A stretch of 64,000 nucleotides of DNA from positions 1 to 64,000 of the forward strand of contig JABDGM010000008.1 of NCBI GenBank assembly GCA_013286045.1, given 5' to 3'. Source of the DNA: Planctomycetota bacterium. Its GTDB lineage: Bacteria; Planctomycetota; Planctomycetia; Pirellulales; Lacipirellulaceae. The position numbers and the translations under genes are program-made. This document shows, one piece after another, positions 25,035-34,273 of this stretch. Within the stretch, counting starts at the first letter, position 1; each line of letters opens with the position of its first letter. The notes below the pieces were generated by a model. The model saw only the letters and a list, made by a program, of their open reading frames with translations. It was not told the origin of the DNA and did no database searches.

Positions 25035-25427
25035 TTAGAGCCAATTATTATTAGCACTCATAAGTGCTAAAAAGAACGCCAAGGCCATCTCATAAATTTG
25101 CGAACACAAAATGAAAACTCTCACAACTTTTCTCCTAGAAATTCTAAATGACCAATACATCGCATATAAGGAGACAAAAACGGTCACCAATATAATCGCA
25201 TATTGAATGCTTTTGTTTTCACTGCGGTCAATAATCCCCAAACTAGCCAGCATAATTATTTGGAAAATAGCCGGACACACGACGCTCAATGTGTAAACAG
25301 GCCATCCTCGATCCTTCATTGCAATTACAAAGCCCAGGCTTACAAAGAGAACAGTGTTTCCGAGAAGTCCCTCCGGCCCTATTAAGAAATAGGTGGGTAA
25401 AGCTAACGCCCAACTGCCGCTCTGCAT
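25035..25427 (-). CDS. Polytopic membrane protein, unknown
   Basis: The 130 residues form four hydrophobic helices with short loops, including FLIGPEGLLGNTVLFVSLGF and AIILVTVFVSLYAMYWSF. No family is recognised. It is 14 bp downstream of the Ser/Asn/Tyr-rich protein. Confidence 0.5.
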   Translation of the reverse strand: MQSGSWALALPTYFLIGPEGLLGNTVLFVSLGFVIAMKDRGWPVYTLSVVCPAIFQIIMLASLGIIDRSENKSIQYAIILVTVFVSLYAMYWSFRISRRKVVRVFILCSQIYEMALAFFLALMSANNNWL

Positions 25428-25441
25428 TTATTTGCTCTTGT

Positions 25442-25726
25442 CTACTTTCCGCTTCCAGATGAGGTGGACGACGTGCTCGCGGCCTCGGGATAATACGAAG
25501 ATGTAGGCTCTCCATTGGAGCTAGACAGAGTGGAAGAATCTAGCGGGAGAGGAGTGCTATAACCTGGGACGCTAAACGATACTACATCTGGCGGCGCGCC
25601 ATCGGCAGCATTAATTGCACCCGATACAAATGAATTGCTGTTGTAGAATGAATAGTTGCCGTAGTTGAGCTCAGGAAAAAAAGAATAGTTTTGATTATTT
25701 TGATATGATGAAGCGGCTGCAACCAT
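25442..25726 (-). CDS. Low-complexity Ser/Asn/Tyr-rich protein
   Basis: The 94 residues open with MVAAASSYQNNQNYSFFPEL and end in a Ser/Thr-rich TSSTSSGSGK. There is no signal peptide or domain, and no clear ribosome site before the ATG. Its place at the head of the minus-strand row, and the similar but shorter frame at 24.1 kb, support expression. It may be an interaction or aggregation-prone protein, but that is only a guess. Confidence 0.45.
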   Translation of the reverse strand: MVAAASSYQNNQNYSFFPELNYGNYSFYNSNSFVSGAINAADGAPPDVVSFSVPGYSTPLPLDSSTLSSSNGEPTSSYYPEAASTSSTSSGSGK

Positions 25727-25754
25727 GTTTTCGGAAAACTGCGAAGGCTCTCTT

Positions 25755-25785
25755 ATCCGCCACCGAGCGAAGCGAGGTGGCGGAT
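25755..25785. repeat. REP-like hairpin
   Basis: ATCCGCCACC and GGTGGCGGAT form a perfect 10-bp stem around the 11-base loop GAGCGAAGCGA. Loops of the GAGCGAAGCGA type are common in dispersed extragenic palindromes of Bradyrhizobium relatives. It lies between divergent genes and could also act as a terminator or attenuator. Confidence 0.6.
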
Positions 25786-25894
25786 GTCTCTTCTTGGTCG
25801 CCGGTCGGTCATTAAAATCAATATAAGTCGGGCTAGTCTTCTTTCTGAAACCATAGTCAGACCGGCTACTTAGACACGCCCGGTGGGGGATATC

Positions 25895-26413
25895 ATGACA
25901 CCCCCAACTAACCCCCCGCTTAATTGCTCAGACCTAGCTGCCACTACGGTGCGCCTCCCCATATCCGGCATATTGACATACACGCACGGCGTGCATTTCA
26001 ATATTCATTCAATACCTAGGGGGCGGGGCATGCAGGTTTCGATCGAACATCGGGAAGCGACTAGCGGCCTTTTCAAAAAGGTAACGCTGCAGGAGGTGGC
26101 GATAACCGTTCAGTTTACCGAGGAAGAACGGGCGATCATAAAGAAACATCGGCTAGAGCAGGCCATTGTTCTCGAACGGGAACCCAATGCCTACCGAACT
26201 AAGCACCTGACTCAGGCTGAAAGGATCCAATTGGCGGATGTATTCCATCTCAAGGTGGATAGCCTGCTTCGCGGCACTGATGTCTATGCTTGCGATACTC
26301 CGCTTGAGGCGCGCCAGTACGATGCCAACCTAAAAGACGCGCTTCGAAACCTGAAGGCGTATCTCACCGAAAATGTCGACGCGCCGGCCGGAGTAGAGAC
26401 ATTCGAGCTCTAA
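25895..26413 (+). CDS. Hypothetical protein preceding the TraD-like gene
   Basis: The ATG at 25895 (MTPPTNPPLNCSDL) has GGGGGA 6 bp upstream; the GTG at 25883 is an alternative. The 172 residues include a beta-rich N-terminal part (LPISGILTYTHGVHFN) and a helical C-terminus (QYDANLKDALRNLKAYL). It is three bases upstream of the translocase gene, so it is probably its partner. No family is recognised. Confidence 0.6.
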   Translation: MTPPTNPPLNCSDLAATTVRLPISGILTYTHGVHFNIHSIPRGRGMQVSIEHREATSGLFKKVTLQEVAITVQFTEEERAIIKKHRLEQAIVLEREPNAYRTKHLTQAERIQLADVFHLKVDSLLRGTDVYACDTPLEARQYDANLKDALRNLKAYLTENVDAPAGVETFEL

Positions 26414-26416
26414 GCG

Positions 26417-28648
26417 GTGGCCCGTAGACAGGAACCTGGCTGGCTCACCGTCCTCTTTACGGTGTTCGGCTTCGTCGTGATCGTGGCTGCTGTTTTCATC
26501 ATCTATCTCTTCGTCAATTATTGGCCGCTCTTTCTTCTGTTCGGCATCGGTGCGGCTGCCCTCTACTGGTACACCGCCAGCCCTGCTGCCAAAGAACGCC
26601 AAGCGCGCCAACGTACTGCCGAACTTCTGCGCGCTCTCGCGGCGCTCGATTTTGATTTTCCTCTCACACAGACGTTTTCTGCCGATGTGCTCCAGGCTGT
26701 TCTGACGCGGGTAGGGGATGCTACGCCTTGCCCTGCCATCCTCAGCGCGTTCACGCAGATTGCGGAAGAGCTGTATATCGCCGAGGAGTTCACTCTCACT
26801 GGCATCGTTGAACCTCCGGCATTGCTCGATACCATCGAGGGCGCGCGGTATCGCGAAAAGCTCGTTCGGCAGCGCGCCAAGCTTGCGGACGCGACCGCAT
26901 TTGAAACGACACGCCAAACGCTTATCGATATCTTTGTTGAAATTGCCAAAGGATTGCCGCCGGTGGCCCGCCAATCAGCCGCGGAGACCACGCCCGGGCG
27001 TGACAATGCTACGCCGATTGCCGCGTTCTCCGTTCCGCTGATCGATATCCTTCCCGATGTCGGGAAGCAGGTTGAGGAAGTCATCTTCGGTTTCTATGCA
27101 CAGAAAGCTCGCTCACGTGAGCTATTTGCCGATTTACGCAACCAACTCGATCGAAATCACTGCCTCGCTTCCGGATTGCCCGATACACGAGACTCCCGGG
27201 ATTCTTCAAAACTCATTCTCCCTTCGGCTCATGACGGCACGCCTGCCGAGATAGTGAGCGGCTATCTTGCCGATACGCCACTCCTTGAACTCTTTAAGGC
27301 CACGGTGCCGTTTACAATTCCAGAGCAAACACGGTTTGAGCACACTCATATCCTAGCCGGCTCAGGCCACGGCAAGACGCAGACATTGCAGCATCTACTC
27401 GTCTCCGACCTCCGGCAGGAGAATCATCCCTCGCTCATCGTTATTGATAGTCAGGGAGACATGCTGCGCAAGATTTCGCACATGGCGCTTTTTGACCCAG
27501 ACGGCGGGACGCTTGCCTCCAAGCTCATCATCATCGACCCGTCCGACGTTGAATATCCGCCCGCGCTCAACATGTTTGATGTCAATTTCGAGCGTCTGGG
27601 CAAATACGGCGCGGCCGCCCGCGAGCAAATCCTCAACGGCGTCATCGAGCTATATGACTATATTTTCGGCTCACTGCTCGGCGCTGAGCTGACGCAAAAA
27701 CAGAGCGTTATCTTCCGCTATCTCGCACGCCTGATGCTCACTATTCCCGGCGCAACAATTCACACGCTCATTGAGCTGATGAACGACGCCACGCCGTTTC
27801 AAAAGAATATCGAGCAACTACTGCCAGGCGCACGCATGTTTTTCGAGACGGAATTTCCGCATAAGTCGTTCACGGATACCAAACGGCAGATACAACGCCG
27901 CCTATGGGGCATTCTCGAAAATCCTACCTTCGAGCGGATGCTCACCGCGCCGAAGAACCGCATCGATATGTTCGACGCGCTCAACACCGGCAAGATTGTG
28001 CTCGTCAATACCGCCAAGGACTTTCTCAAAGCCGAACGGTCCTCATTCCTTGGCCGCTTCTTTATCGCCTTGACGCTTCAAGCCGCGCTTGAGCGCGCCG
28101 CTTTGCCGGAAGGGAAGCGCCGACTAGCATTCCTCTACATCGATGAAGCTGCCGACTACTTCGACACCAATATAGATGATTTGCTGACTCAAGCCCGCAA
28201 ATACAATCTTGGAGTTATTTTCAGCCACCAATATCTCGATCAATTGGCGCCGGGTCTGCGTTCCTCGATCGCATCGAATACCAGTATCAAGCTGGCGGGA
28301 GGCATATCCGACCGCGATGCCCGCTCGCTCGCACCTGATATGCGCACGACCCCCACCTTTCTCCTTCAGCAGCGCAAGAGTGTGAAGGCAACGCAGTTCG
28401 CTTGCTACCTGCGTAACATCACGCCGCACGCGCTTTCGCTGTCAGTGCCGTTCGGCACGCTGGAAGCGCAAGCAACGATGAGTCCTAACGCGTTTGGTTG
28501 CCTCCAGAACGAGAATAGGGCCCGTGTAAGTGTTTCAGGATCAACCGAGAGCGTGCAACAGCCTGCTTCCGGCCGTTCACATCCGCAACCGCTTCCGGAG
28601 CACGCCATCGCTTCGACCGCACGGCCTGACGACGATTGGAGCGGATAG
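26417..28648 (+). CDS. VirD4/TraD-like coupling ATPase with membrane anchor
   Basis: The 743-residue protein has two N-terminal helices (about 8-32 and 36-50), a helical linker, then a HerA/TraD ATPase with Walker A AGSGHGKTQT, the loop VIDSQGDML, and Walker B AFLYIDEAADYF followed by FSHQYLDQL. It should couple DNA to a transfer or partition machine at the inner membrane. It starts with GTG, three bases after the preceding gene. It is a distant relative of the shorter ATPase at 11-12.2 kb. With the replication-relaxation protein downstream it forms a conserved mobile-element block. Confidence 0.85.
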   Translation: MARRQEPGWLTVLFTVFGFVVIVAAVFIIYLFVNYWPLFLLFGIGAAALYWYTASPAAKERQARQRTAELLRALAALDFDFPLTQTFSADVLQAVLTRVGDATPCPAILSAFTQIAEELYIAEEFTLTGIVEPPALLDTIEGARYREKLVRQRAKLADATAFETTRQTLIDIFVEIAKGLPPVARQSAAETTPGRDNATPIAAFSVPLIDILPDVGKQVEEVIFGFYAQKARSRELFADLRNQLDRNHCLASGLPDTRDSRDSSKLILPSAHDGTPAEIVSGYLADTPLLELFKATVPFTIPEQTRFEHTHILAGSGHGKTQTLQHLLVSDLRQENHPSLIVIDSQGDMLRKISHMALFDPDGGTLASKLIIIDPSDVEYPPALNMFDVNFERLGKYGAAAREQILNGVIELYDYIFGSLLGAELTQKQSVIFRYLARLMLTIPGATIHTLIELMNDATPFQKNIEQLLPGARMFFETEFPHKSFTDTKRQIQRRLWGILENPTFERMLTAPKNRIDMFDALNTGKIVLVNTAKDFLKAERSSFLGRFFIALTLQAALERAALPEGKRRLAFLYIDEAADYFDTNIDDLLTQARKYNLGVIFSHQYLDQLAPGLRSSIASNTSIKLAGGISDRDARSLAPDMRTTPTFLLQQRKSVKATQFACYLRNITPHALSLSVPFGTLEAQATMSPNAFGCLQNENRARVSVSGSTESVQQPASGRSHPQPLPEHAIASTARPDDDWSG

Positions 28649-28761
28649 CGGACCATCGTTTGCGATATGTGAAGGTATGAGTCGCAGCGAGTACCAAATT
28701 AAATTTGCGTCTCGCGGGAGAGCGCGGTTGGACTTAGAATCCGGCATGATACAAATCATGC

Positions 28762-29709
28762 ATGTCAGATCTCTCGATAGTAGAACCGATACGTCGCCGG
28801 CGATTCCATCGTTCCGAGGTGGTGCCACCATTTCAGCTTACCGAGCGTGACGTTGAAATCGCGCGGCAAGTCGCACGGCACCGTTTCTTGCGATCGACCC
28901 ATATTTCGCTACTGCTCGAGGCTCCGCACAAGAAGATATGCGAGCGTCTGACGTTGCTTTACCACGCCGGATATCTCGACCGGCCGCGCTCACAGCTTGA
29001 ATATCACGTGCGCAATGGCGGCAGCGCTCCCTACGTCTATGGGCTTGGCAATCGCGGTGCGCGACTTCTAAAGGGCTCCAACGAGTTTGGTCCAACAGGC
29101 GTCGATTGGGCTCGAAAAAATCGAGACACCACACATCAATTCCTGCTTCATGCGTTGTCAATTGCGGACTTCCGAGTGGCGCTTGCCGTAGCGTGTCGCA
29201 CTGGTCCTGACGTGCGGCTTATAGAACCGGATGAGCTGCTTCAATCCGCTCCCGAACAGACCCGGCAAGCCCCCAATCCGTGGAGTTGGCGGGTCCGTGT
29301 CCAATTCAAGGGACAGATTACCGAAGTGGGCGTCATACCGGACTATGTTTTCGCATTGATCGTGCCTGACGGCCGGCGGCGACCTTTCGTCGTTGAAATT
29401 GATCGGGGGACGATGCCCATCGAACGGGCCTCACTAAGCCAGACGAGCATCCTGCGGAAATTCCTCGCGTATGAGGCAAGCTACAGACAGTGGCTGCATA
29501 CATCACGATTTGACTGGAAGAATTTCCGCGTGCTCATCAAGACAACGAGTCAAGAGCGTGCCAATAGTATGCATGCGCTGATACAGAACACCTCCGAAAT
29601 CAATGGGTCGGCACTGTTCCTGTTGAGTCACCAATCCGCACTTATCCAATCTGATATTCTTACAATTGGCTGGAGCAATTCGCGTGGCGCTGCGACTACG
29701 CTAATTTAA
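28762..29709 (+). CDS. Replication-relaxation family protein
   Basis: The 315 residues start with a winged-helix region, FQLTERDVEIARQVARHRFL then SLLLEAPHKKICERLTLLYH and AGYLDRPRSQ, which is the signature of the replication-relaxation family (PF13814). A nuclease-like or binding domain follows (YVFALIVPDGRRRPFVVEID with Glu and Asp). Family members sit beside TraD-like ATPases on plasmids and integrative elements and are thought to act in replication or transfer initiation. The gap to the translocase is 113 bp. Confidence 0.8.
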   Translation: MSDLSIVEPIRRRRFHRSEVVPPFQLTERDVEIARQVARHRFLRSTHISLLLEAPHKKICERLTLLYHAGYLDRPRSQLEYHVRNGGSAPYVYGLGNRGARLLKGSNEFGPTGVDWARKNRDTTHQFLLHALSIADFRVALAVACRTGPDVRLIEPDELLQSAPEQTRQAPNPWSWRVRVQFKGQITEVGVIPDYVFALIVPDGRRRPFVVEIDRGTMPIERASLSQTSILRKFLAYEASYRQWLHTSRFDWKNFRVLIKTTSQERANSMHALIQNTSEINGSALFLLSHQSALIQSDILTIGWSNSRGAATTLI

Positions 29710-29885
29710 TTGAGTTGACGAAAATTCGAGAACGATAAATTATTCTTTGAACCTCGGGGCTCAGCAGCAAAGCCTAATTTGGGAGCGGTCCGATCGGCAT
29801 CTTTACCGCCGTCTGACTTGACGGGGCCTGGGCAACGTGTATTTTATGGAAATTCCACGTATTCGTGTATGGGGGCACGGGTGCG

Positions 29886-30974
29886 ATGCCCTTGCTCGCA
29901 TGGCTTTTGCAATTCCTGTCGTGGGCCTGGGGAGGCCTGCTCGCCTTTGCGGGGCAAAACTGGTTTTTGGTGCTGATCGACCTGACCCTCACCGGGTTGA
30001 TCCTTTATCCACTTATCGATTTTCTCTTCGTTGGTTGGAGACGCAGAGCCAACGAAATCACGACCTGCCTCACTCCCAAAGCCAAGCAACTATATTTAAA
30101 TTCGTTTCAGCAAATACCGGTAACCCTCGCGCAAGCCCCCGGTGAATTCGAAAGGCTCTACCGAGAATGGTACGGGCGCCGATATCATATTCTCCCAATT
30201 TTATTTGTATTCTTCGTTTCGATCGTTGAGGACTATGTACTCGCTCAAGCATTGCAGGATTTGCAGTCAGGCAAGGGCCTTACGACCGTCGCTGCCGCGA
30301 TTGCTGGTGCCTATACATTCGTAGCGGGCGACCTGTTCACACGGATGCAGCGGCGCAATCTCTCGCGGGCCGATATCCTGCGCAGCGCGCTACGACTTGC
30401 GATGGCTTTGCCGATTGGATTTGCGTTTGCCAACCTCGGCACCGAGAGTATCGCGCCATTTCTGGCATTTGCGGTTGGTGTCTTCCCGATACAAGAGCTC
30501 TTTACGATTATCCGGCGACTGGCAAACAACAAGCTCAAACTCGAGTTGGGTGCTGACACCTCACCCGATCAGGTCAAGACTTTGGCCGGTATCGATGCCT
30601 CGACCGCGGATCGGATTGCAGATGCAGACATCACGACCATCACTCAGCTTGCATGGTGCGATCCGATCCAATTGACCATGCGCGCCAATCTTCAATTCAA
30701 TTACGTGTTGGACATCGTAAGTCAGGCGCTGGCCTGGGTATATCTCGAAAAGAAGTTGGAAAAATTACGGCCACTTGGACTGCGCGGAGCGATAGAAATC
30801 CGCATACTTCTTACCGAGATCAAGTCCGGCTCAAGAGCGGAAAAAAGACAAGCCCGGGTGGTGTTGCCTGCGGCGGCAAAGGCTGCCGACGATATGTCGT
30901 TGCCCGGTTTGAAATATGCATTCCATCAGATTGGCGAGGATCCTGCGACCGCCTTCCTCGACGAGGCACGTTAG
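29886..30974 (+). CDS. Membrane protein with helix-hairpin-helix segment
   Basis: From the ATG at 29886 (MPLLAWLLQFLSWAWG) the protein has about 362 residues with five to six helices in the first 210. A soluble part follows with LAGIDASTADRIADADITT, which reads like a helix-hairpin-helix repeat, and a long C-terminal helical domain. A GTG at 29865 is an alternative start. A membrane protein carrying such a repeat might hold DNA or a protein partner at the membrane. No named family is recognised. Confidence 0.55.
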   Translation: MPLLAWLLQFLSWAWGGLLAFAGQNWFLVLIDLTLTGLILYPLIDFLFVGWRRRANEITTCLTPKAKQLYLNSFQQIPVTLAQAPGEFERLYREWYGRRYHILPILFVFFVSIVEDYVLAQALQDLQSGKGLTTVAAAIAGAYTFVAGDLFTRMQRRNLSRADILRSALRLAMALPIGFAFANLGTESIAPFLAFAVGVFPIQELFTIIRRLANNKLKLELGADTSPDQVKTLAGIDASTADRIADADITTITQLAWCDPIQLTMRANLQFNYVLDIVSQALAWVYLEKKLEKLRPLGLRGAIEIRILLTEIKSGSRAEKRQARVVLPAAAKAADDMSLPGLKYAFHQIGEDPATAFLDEAR

Positions 30975-31006
30975 TGGACCCCTGTTCAAGAGCGTAGGAG
31001 CCATCA

Positions 31007-31303
31007 ATGGCGAAAACAATTCAGCGGTCGGTTCTTCAAGCCATGGTGATAGAGGCAATGAAGGACCCCGGGATTTCGATGGCGACGAAGATCGCTACGG
31101 AATGGCCGGGTGTAAACCCATTGGCGTATGTTTGGGGAGAGTGCATCACCTATGGTCCCTTCGCCAAGGATGGCATGGGCGCAGCAAAGGGCGGTTTGTC
31201 TTACGCCAGCGTTGTCAAAGCCCAACCCAAGACCCTCGGCGACTTCGAAGCAAAATGCGTTGAACCTTGGTTCAAGCAAAACGGATGGGCGATAACGCAA
31301 TAG
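31007..31303 (+). CDS. Hypothetical protein, 98 aa
   Basis: Begins MAKTIQRSVLQAMVIEAMKD with GGAG 7 bp upstream. It is soluble and contains WPGVNPLAYVWGECITYGPF and ends WFKQNGWAITQ. It lies 32 bp after the preceding membrane protein gene and is followed by the exported protein after 31 bp, so the three are probably co-transcribed. Function unknown. Confidence 0.5.
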   Translation: MAKTIQRSVLQAMVIEAMKDPGISMATKIATEWPGVNPLAYVWGECITYGPFAKDGMGAAKGGLSYASVVKAQPKTLGDFEAKCVEPWFKQNGWAITQ

Positions 31304-31334
31304 CAGTCGGCGTTTCTTTTTGAGGAGGGCGTTT

Positions 31335-32525
31335 ATGTTGGTGACTCGAATTGTCAGGCTCGCTGGGCTGATCCTTTTAGGCACTTGCGCTACAGTTGCA
31401 AACGCATCGGAAGACAAAATTCAAATTTCCGCACAAGAGTTGAGGACGATATGTAAGCCCGACGCAATCAAAAATGACCTTGATATTCAAAAATTTTGTC
31501 GGCAACATTTAAACGAATCCATCGTCTCTTCGGTTCCTCCTGCGGGACGCTCTGCGATGGCGGCTACCTCTGCGCCTATGCAAAAACCACCTAAGGCGAA
31601 GCTGCCGACAGATGATCCATGCGACAAGCGCCTTTTTGTCCGGGCAGACCCGCTGGATAATGCTTTTTACGCCGTATTGCCGACATCGGCCGGCAACGCC
31701 AAAGGCGCCTCCCTCAGTTACACCAATAAAGCATCTGCGGGCACTCAGTCGGCGGATATCAACGGGATAGTCAGTTTCGTCGCTTTTGGCAGCGGCCCCT
31801 GTGGATATGGCGGCGGTGGAACGACAACGCTCTGGGCTATCGCGCCTTGGGTTTCTTCGAGCGGAACGTGGAATGAGCCCGTTTCAAAAACTGAAAACGA
31901 AGCTCTGAAGGGCGGCGTGGACCTCCAAGTTGGTTTGCTGGCCCCAACATTTTTTAACTCCCAGCACTATTTTGATCTGTCGCCATTCGATCAGACGGAT
32001 TTCCGAGGCAAAGCGCATGCAGGCGGTATCAATCTGGCCTACGAACCGGTGATTCCATTCCTCTACTTGGGTCAGAGCCCCGGCGCCATCATTCCTCACT
32101 TGCTCAACGGGTATTGGGAGCTCCGGGCTGAAAGTGAGTTCCGTAATGTAACTTCTGCAGGGGTAACCAACCTAACGGTTGGGAACTATGAGTGGTTCGG
32201 CGGAACAATCCGTGGACAATTGTTTCTCTTCTACGATCCCGTTCCGGGTTCATGGGAAGCGAACTCTGCGATTGCAAACCGCATCTCGTTAATTGGCACC
32301 TACCAAGACTATGGTGACGCGAGGTCGTCGTTAGAGGCTCGCAAATACTCCGCTGAAATCCAATATAAACTCTCCGGCTGTTCGATGGGCCAAGAGAGCG
32401 ATCCAAAGTGCCAAACATCGGACCAGTCGTCGTCATCGATTTCGTTTGAATACGATTGGGGTACCGACAAGGACACGTTGGTGTTCACCAAGCAATACCT
32501 TGCCAAACTCAGTTATAAATACTGA
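31335..32525 (+). CDS. Exported beta-rich protein, probably outer-membrane
   Basis: The start at 31335 (MLVTRIVRLAGLILLG) has GGAGGG 6 bp upstream and gives a normal signal peptide ending in ANA at about residue 24. The remaining 370 residues alternate short strands with Gly/Ser/Asn-rich turns (FGSGPCGYGGGGTTTLWAIA, then IANRISLIGTYQDYG) and end in LAKLSYKY, with a C-terminal aromatic residue as in outer-membrane barrels. It may be a barrel or periplasmic beta protein. No family is recognised. Confidence 0.6.
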   Translation: MLVTRIVRLAGLILLGTCATVANASEDKIQISAQELRTICKPDAIKNDLDIQKFCRQHLNESIVSSVPPAGRSAMAATSAPMQKPPKAKLPTDDPCDKRLFVRADPLDNAFYAVLPTSAGNAKGASLSYTNKASAGTQSADINGIVSFVAFGSGPCGYGGGGTTTLWAIAPWVSSSGTWNEPVSKTENEALKGGVDLQVGLLAPTFFNSQHYFDLSPFDQTDFRGKAHAGGINLAYEPVIPFLYLGQSPGAIIPHLLNGYWELRAESEFRNVTSAGVTNLTVGNYEWFGGTIRGQLFLFYDPVPGSWEANSAIANRISLIGTYQDYGDARSSLEARKYSAEIQYKLSGCSMGQESDPKCQTSDQSSSSISFEYDWGTDKDTLVFTKQYLAKLSYKY

Positions 32526-32608
32526 CGACGAAGCAGGTTACGTGTGCGTTTAAAAGATATCGGAACGCGGCCCCGCATTTCAGAGTGTAGATGGATCGGA
32601 AGATCTCA

Positions 32609-33225
32609 TGGCCAAAAACATTGTTATTTTTTCAGACGGAACGGGCCAGGCCGGCGGCCTTACCCCCCGACGAAAACATAAGCAACATTTACAAGCTCTT
32701 CCGTGCCACACGTTGCGGCCCGGAAACAGAAATTGATCCGAGCGCGCAATTGACGTTTTACGATCCTGGTCTGGGCTCGCAGCCTGACAGTGATCTTTTT
32801 TGCGGAGCGCGCCTACCGCTGGCTGCACAATCTCGTGAGCCAAGCGACCGGCCTCGGAATAACGCTAAACATTATCGACTGCTACGCCGCAATTCTGCAG
32901 ATGTGGCAGCCCGGCGATCGCGTATTCTTGTTTGGATTTAGTCGAGGCGCATACACCGTACGCTGCGTGGCCGCCGTGCTGTCGATGTGCGGCATACCGA
33001 CGACCATGGCAGACGGCACCGCTCCTCTTTTCCGCGACGAGAGGTCCACACGAAAGATCGCCAAAGAAGCCGTCAAGCAAGTGTACCAGCATGTGAGCTC
33101 GCCGAAAGACACAGCATACTTAGAGCAGTGTAAGGCGCTCGCGCTTCAGTTCCGAAAAAATATCGCTCGGATGAGAATGGTGCGGCGAACGTGCGGCCGA
33201 AACGCTGCCGGCTTTGCTCGCGGAT
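32609..33225 (+). pseudogene. DUF2235 (Tle1-like lipase) gene broken by frameshifts
   Basis: The frame begins MAKNIVIFSDGTGQAGGLTP, a classic DUF2235 start. A C6 run (32664-32669 region) then shifts it; one C fewer joins it to DENISNIYKLFRATRCGP. A second shift near 32795 returns to FAERAYRWLHNLVSQATG and the alpha/beta-hydrolase motif FLFGFSRGAYT. A third shift at the A6 run near 33154 precedes SDENGAANVRP, after which homology stops. The intact family members are alpha/beta hydrolases related to type VI phospholipase effectors. Three shifts plus truncation mean the gene is dead. Confidence 0.8.
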
Positions 33226-33415
33226 GAGCCCGCCGGTGCCGAGCTGCTCGTATTGTTTCGGCTCCGCAAAGATACGGTCAACGCGACAAGCGAACCGGCT
33301 TTGCCGATCACGGCCGAGCGGGCAGCATGAGGGAGCTGATCTTTGTATTGGTTCGACGCCACTTCACTCGATTACCTCGTCGACGCGGGTGAGCACCGTC
33401 GGTGAAAGTAGCAAC
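33226..33415. other. Degenerate stretch after the DUF2235 relic
   Basis: A plus-strand frame reads ETLPALLADEPAGAELLVLF and ends with TGA at 33328-33330, probably the tail of another broken gene joined to the DUF2235 relic. No family is recognised. Confidence 0.3.
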
Positions 33416-34153
33416 TTAGCCATTGGATTGGCGGCTGAAGTTTACAGTCTGCTGATAATGACTAGGACGACAGAACATCTCCAGATGCATGATCGGTTTG
33501 CGATCGCTGCTAGTATGTGTACGACGTAGGACAAGCACGGGATCGCCTATCCTCATTTTCAGTTGCGGGGCTATTTTGGCATCAGCGGCAACTGCGGATG
33601 CGACCTGTTTGATATGCGCTGACGACACGCCGTTAAATTGTTCGATCAAATGGATAAGCCGGTCTTTGCTCAAGAGTTTGCGTGGAATTCGTGACGCATA
33701 GGTTACGGAGGTGAAAAGATGGACGACAGCATACGGAGTGCCATCTGTGGTTAGTAATTTAACGATGCGGAACAACTTTCTAGTTTGCGGTAGAGCAAAC
33801 AGGGTCGCTAGATGAGGAAAGTTTTTTGCCAAAACAGGGCGGGCTTCAAGTACCGGCGCATTTGCAAGAGAGGCAACAAGAAGCTCGTCCAGAGACCCAA
33901 TTGTCCATGATCCGCCGAAGCTACGCTCGGACACTACGGTTCCTAGACCGGCGCGCCGCTCGATCAATCCGTCGGTGACCAGTCTTTGGAGGGCAGAACG
34001 CATGGTGTGGCGACTGACCTGAAATTCCTCCATTAGCAGCAATTCTGGGGGCAGGCCTGATTCCTTGTATCGGCCGGCTGCGATACGCTCCCTCATTTTA
34101 TCGGTGACTTGAAGATGGACAGGAATTTTACGCCGCATCTTGGGGACTTTCAT
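33416..34153 (-). CDS. GntR-family regulator, HutC/UTRA type
   Basis: The start at 34153 (MKVPKMRRKIPVHLQ) is the first that gives a normal GntR N-terminus; a 40-residue open extension upstream is probably not translated. Residues 10-75 form the winged helix (LLMEEFQVSRHTMRSALQRL and GLIERRAGLGTVV), followed by a UTRA ligand domain (LFRIVKLLTTDGTPYAVVHL, VLVLRRTHTSSDRKPIMHLE). It would repress a nearby catabolic or transport gene when its small-molecule ligand is absent. No partner gene is adjacent; 460 bp without a recognisable gene separate it from the glycosyltransferase. Confidence 0.85.
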   Translation of the reverse strand: MKVPKMRRKIPVHLQVTDKMRERIAAGRYKESGLPPELLLMEEFQVSRHTMRSALQRLVTDGLIERRAGLGTVVSERSFGGSWTIGSLDELLVASLANAPVLEARPVLAKNFPHLATLFALPQTRKLFRIVKLLTTDGTPYAVVHLFTSVTYASRIPRKLLSKDRLIHLIEQFNGVSSAHIKQVASAVAADAKIAPQLKMRIGDPVLVLRRTHTSSDRKPIMHLEMFCRPSHYQQTVNFSRQSNG

Positions 34154-34273
34154 GGGACTATTTGTAACGACTATACATGCTCTCGCGCTTCTTCCATTCC
34201 GTCTCGATGTCGAAGCTGAGGTTTTGTCACCAATGGCGGCCGGTTCGGTTTTTTTTGCACCGGCGTGCATCGA

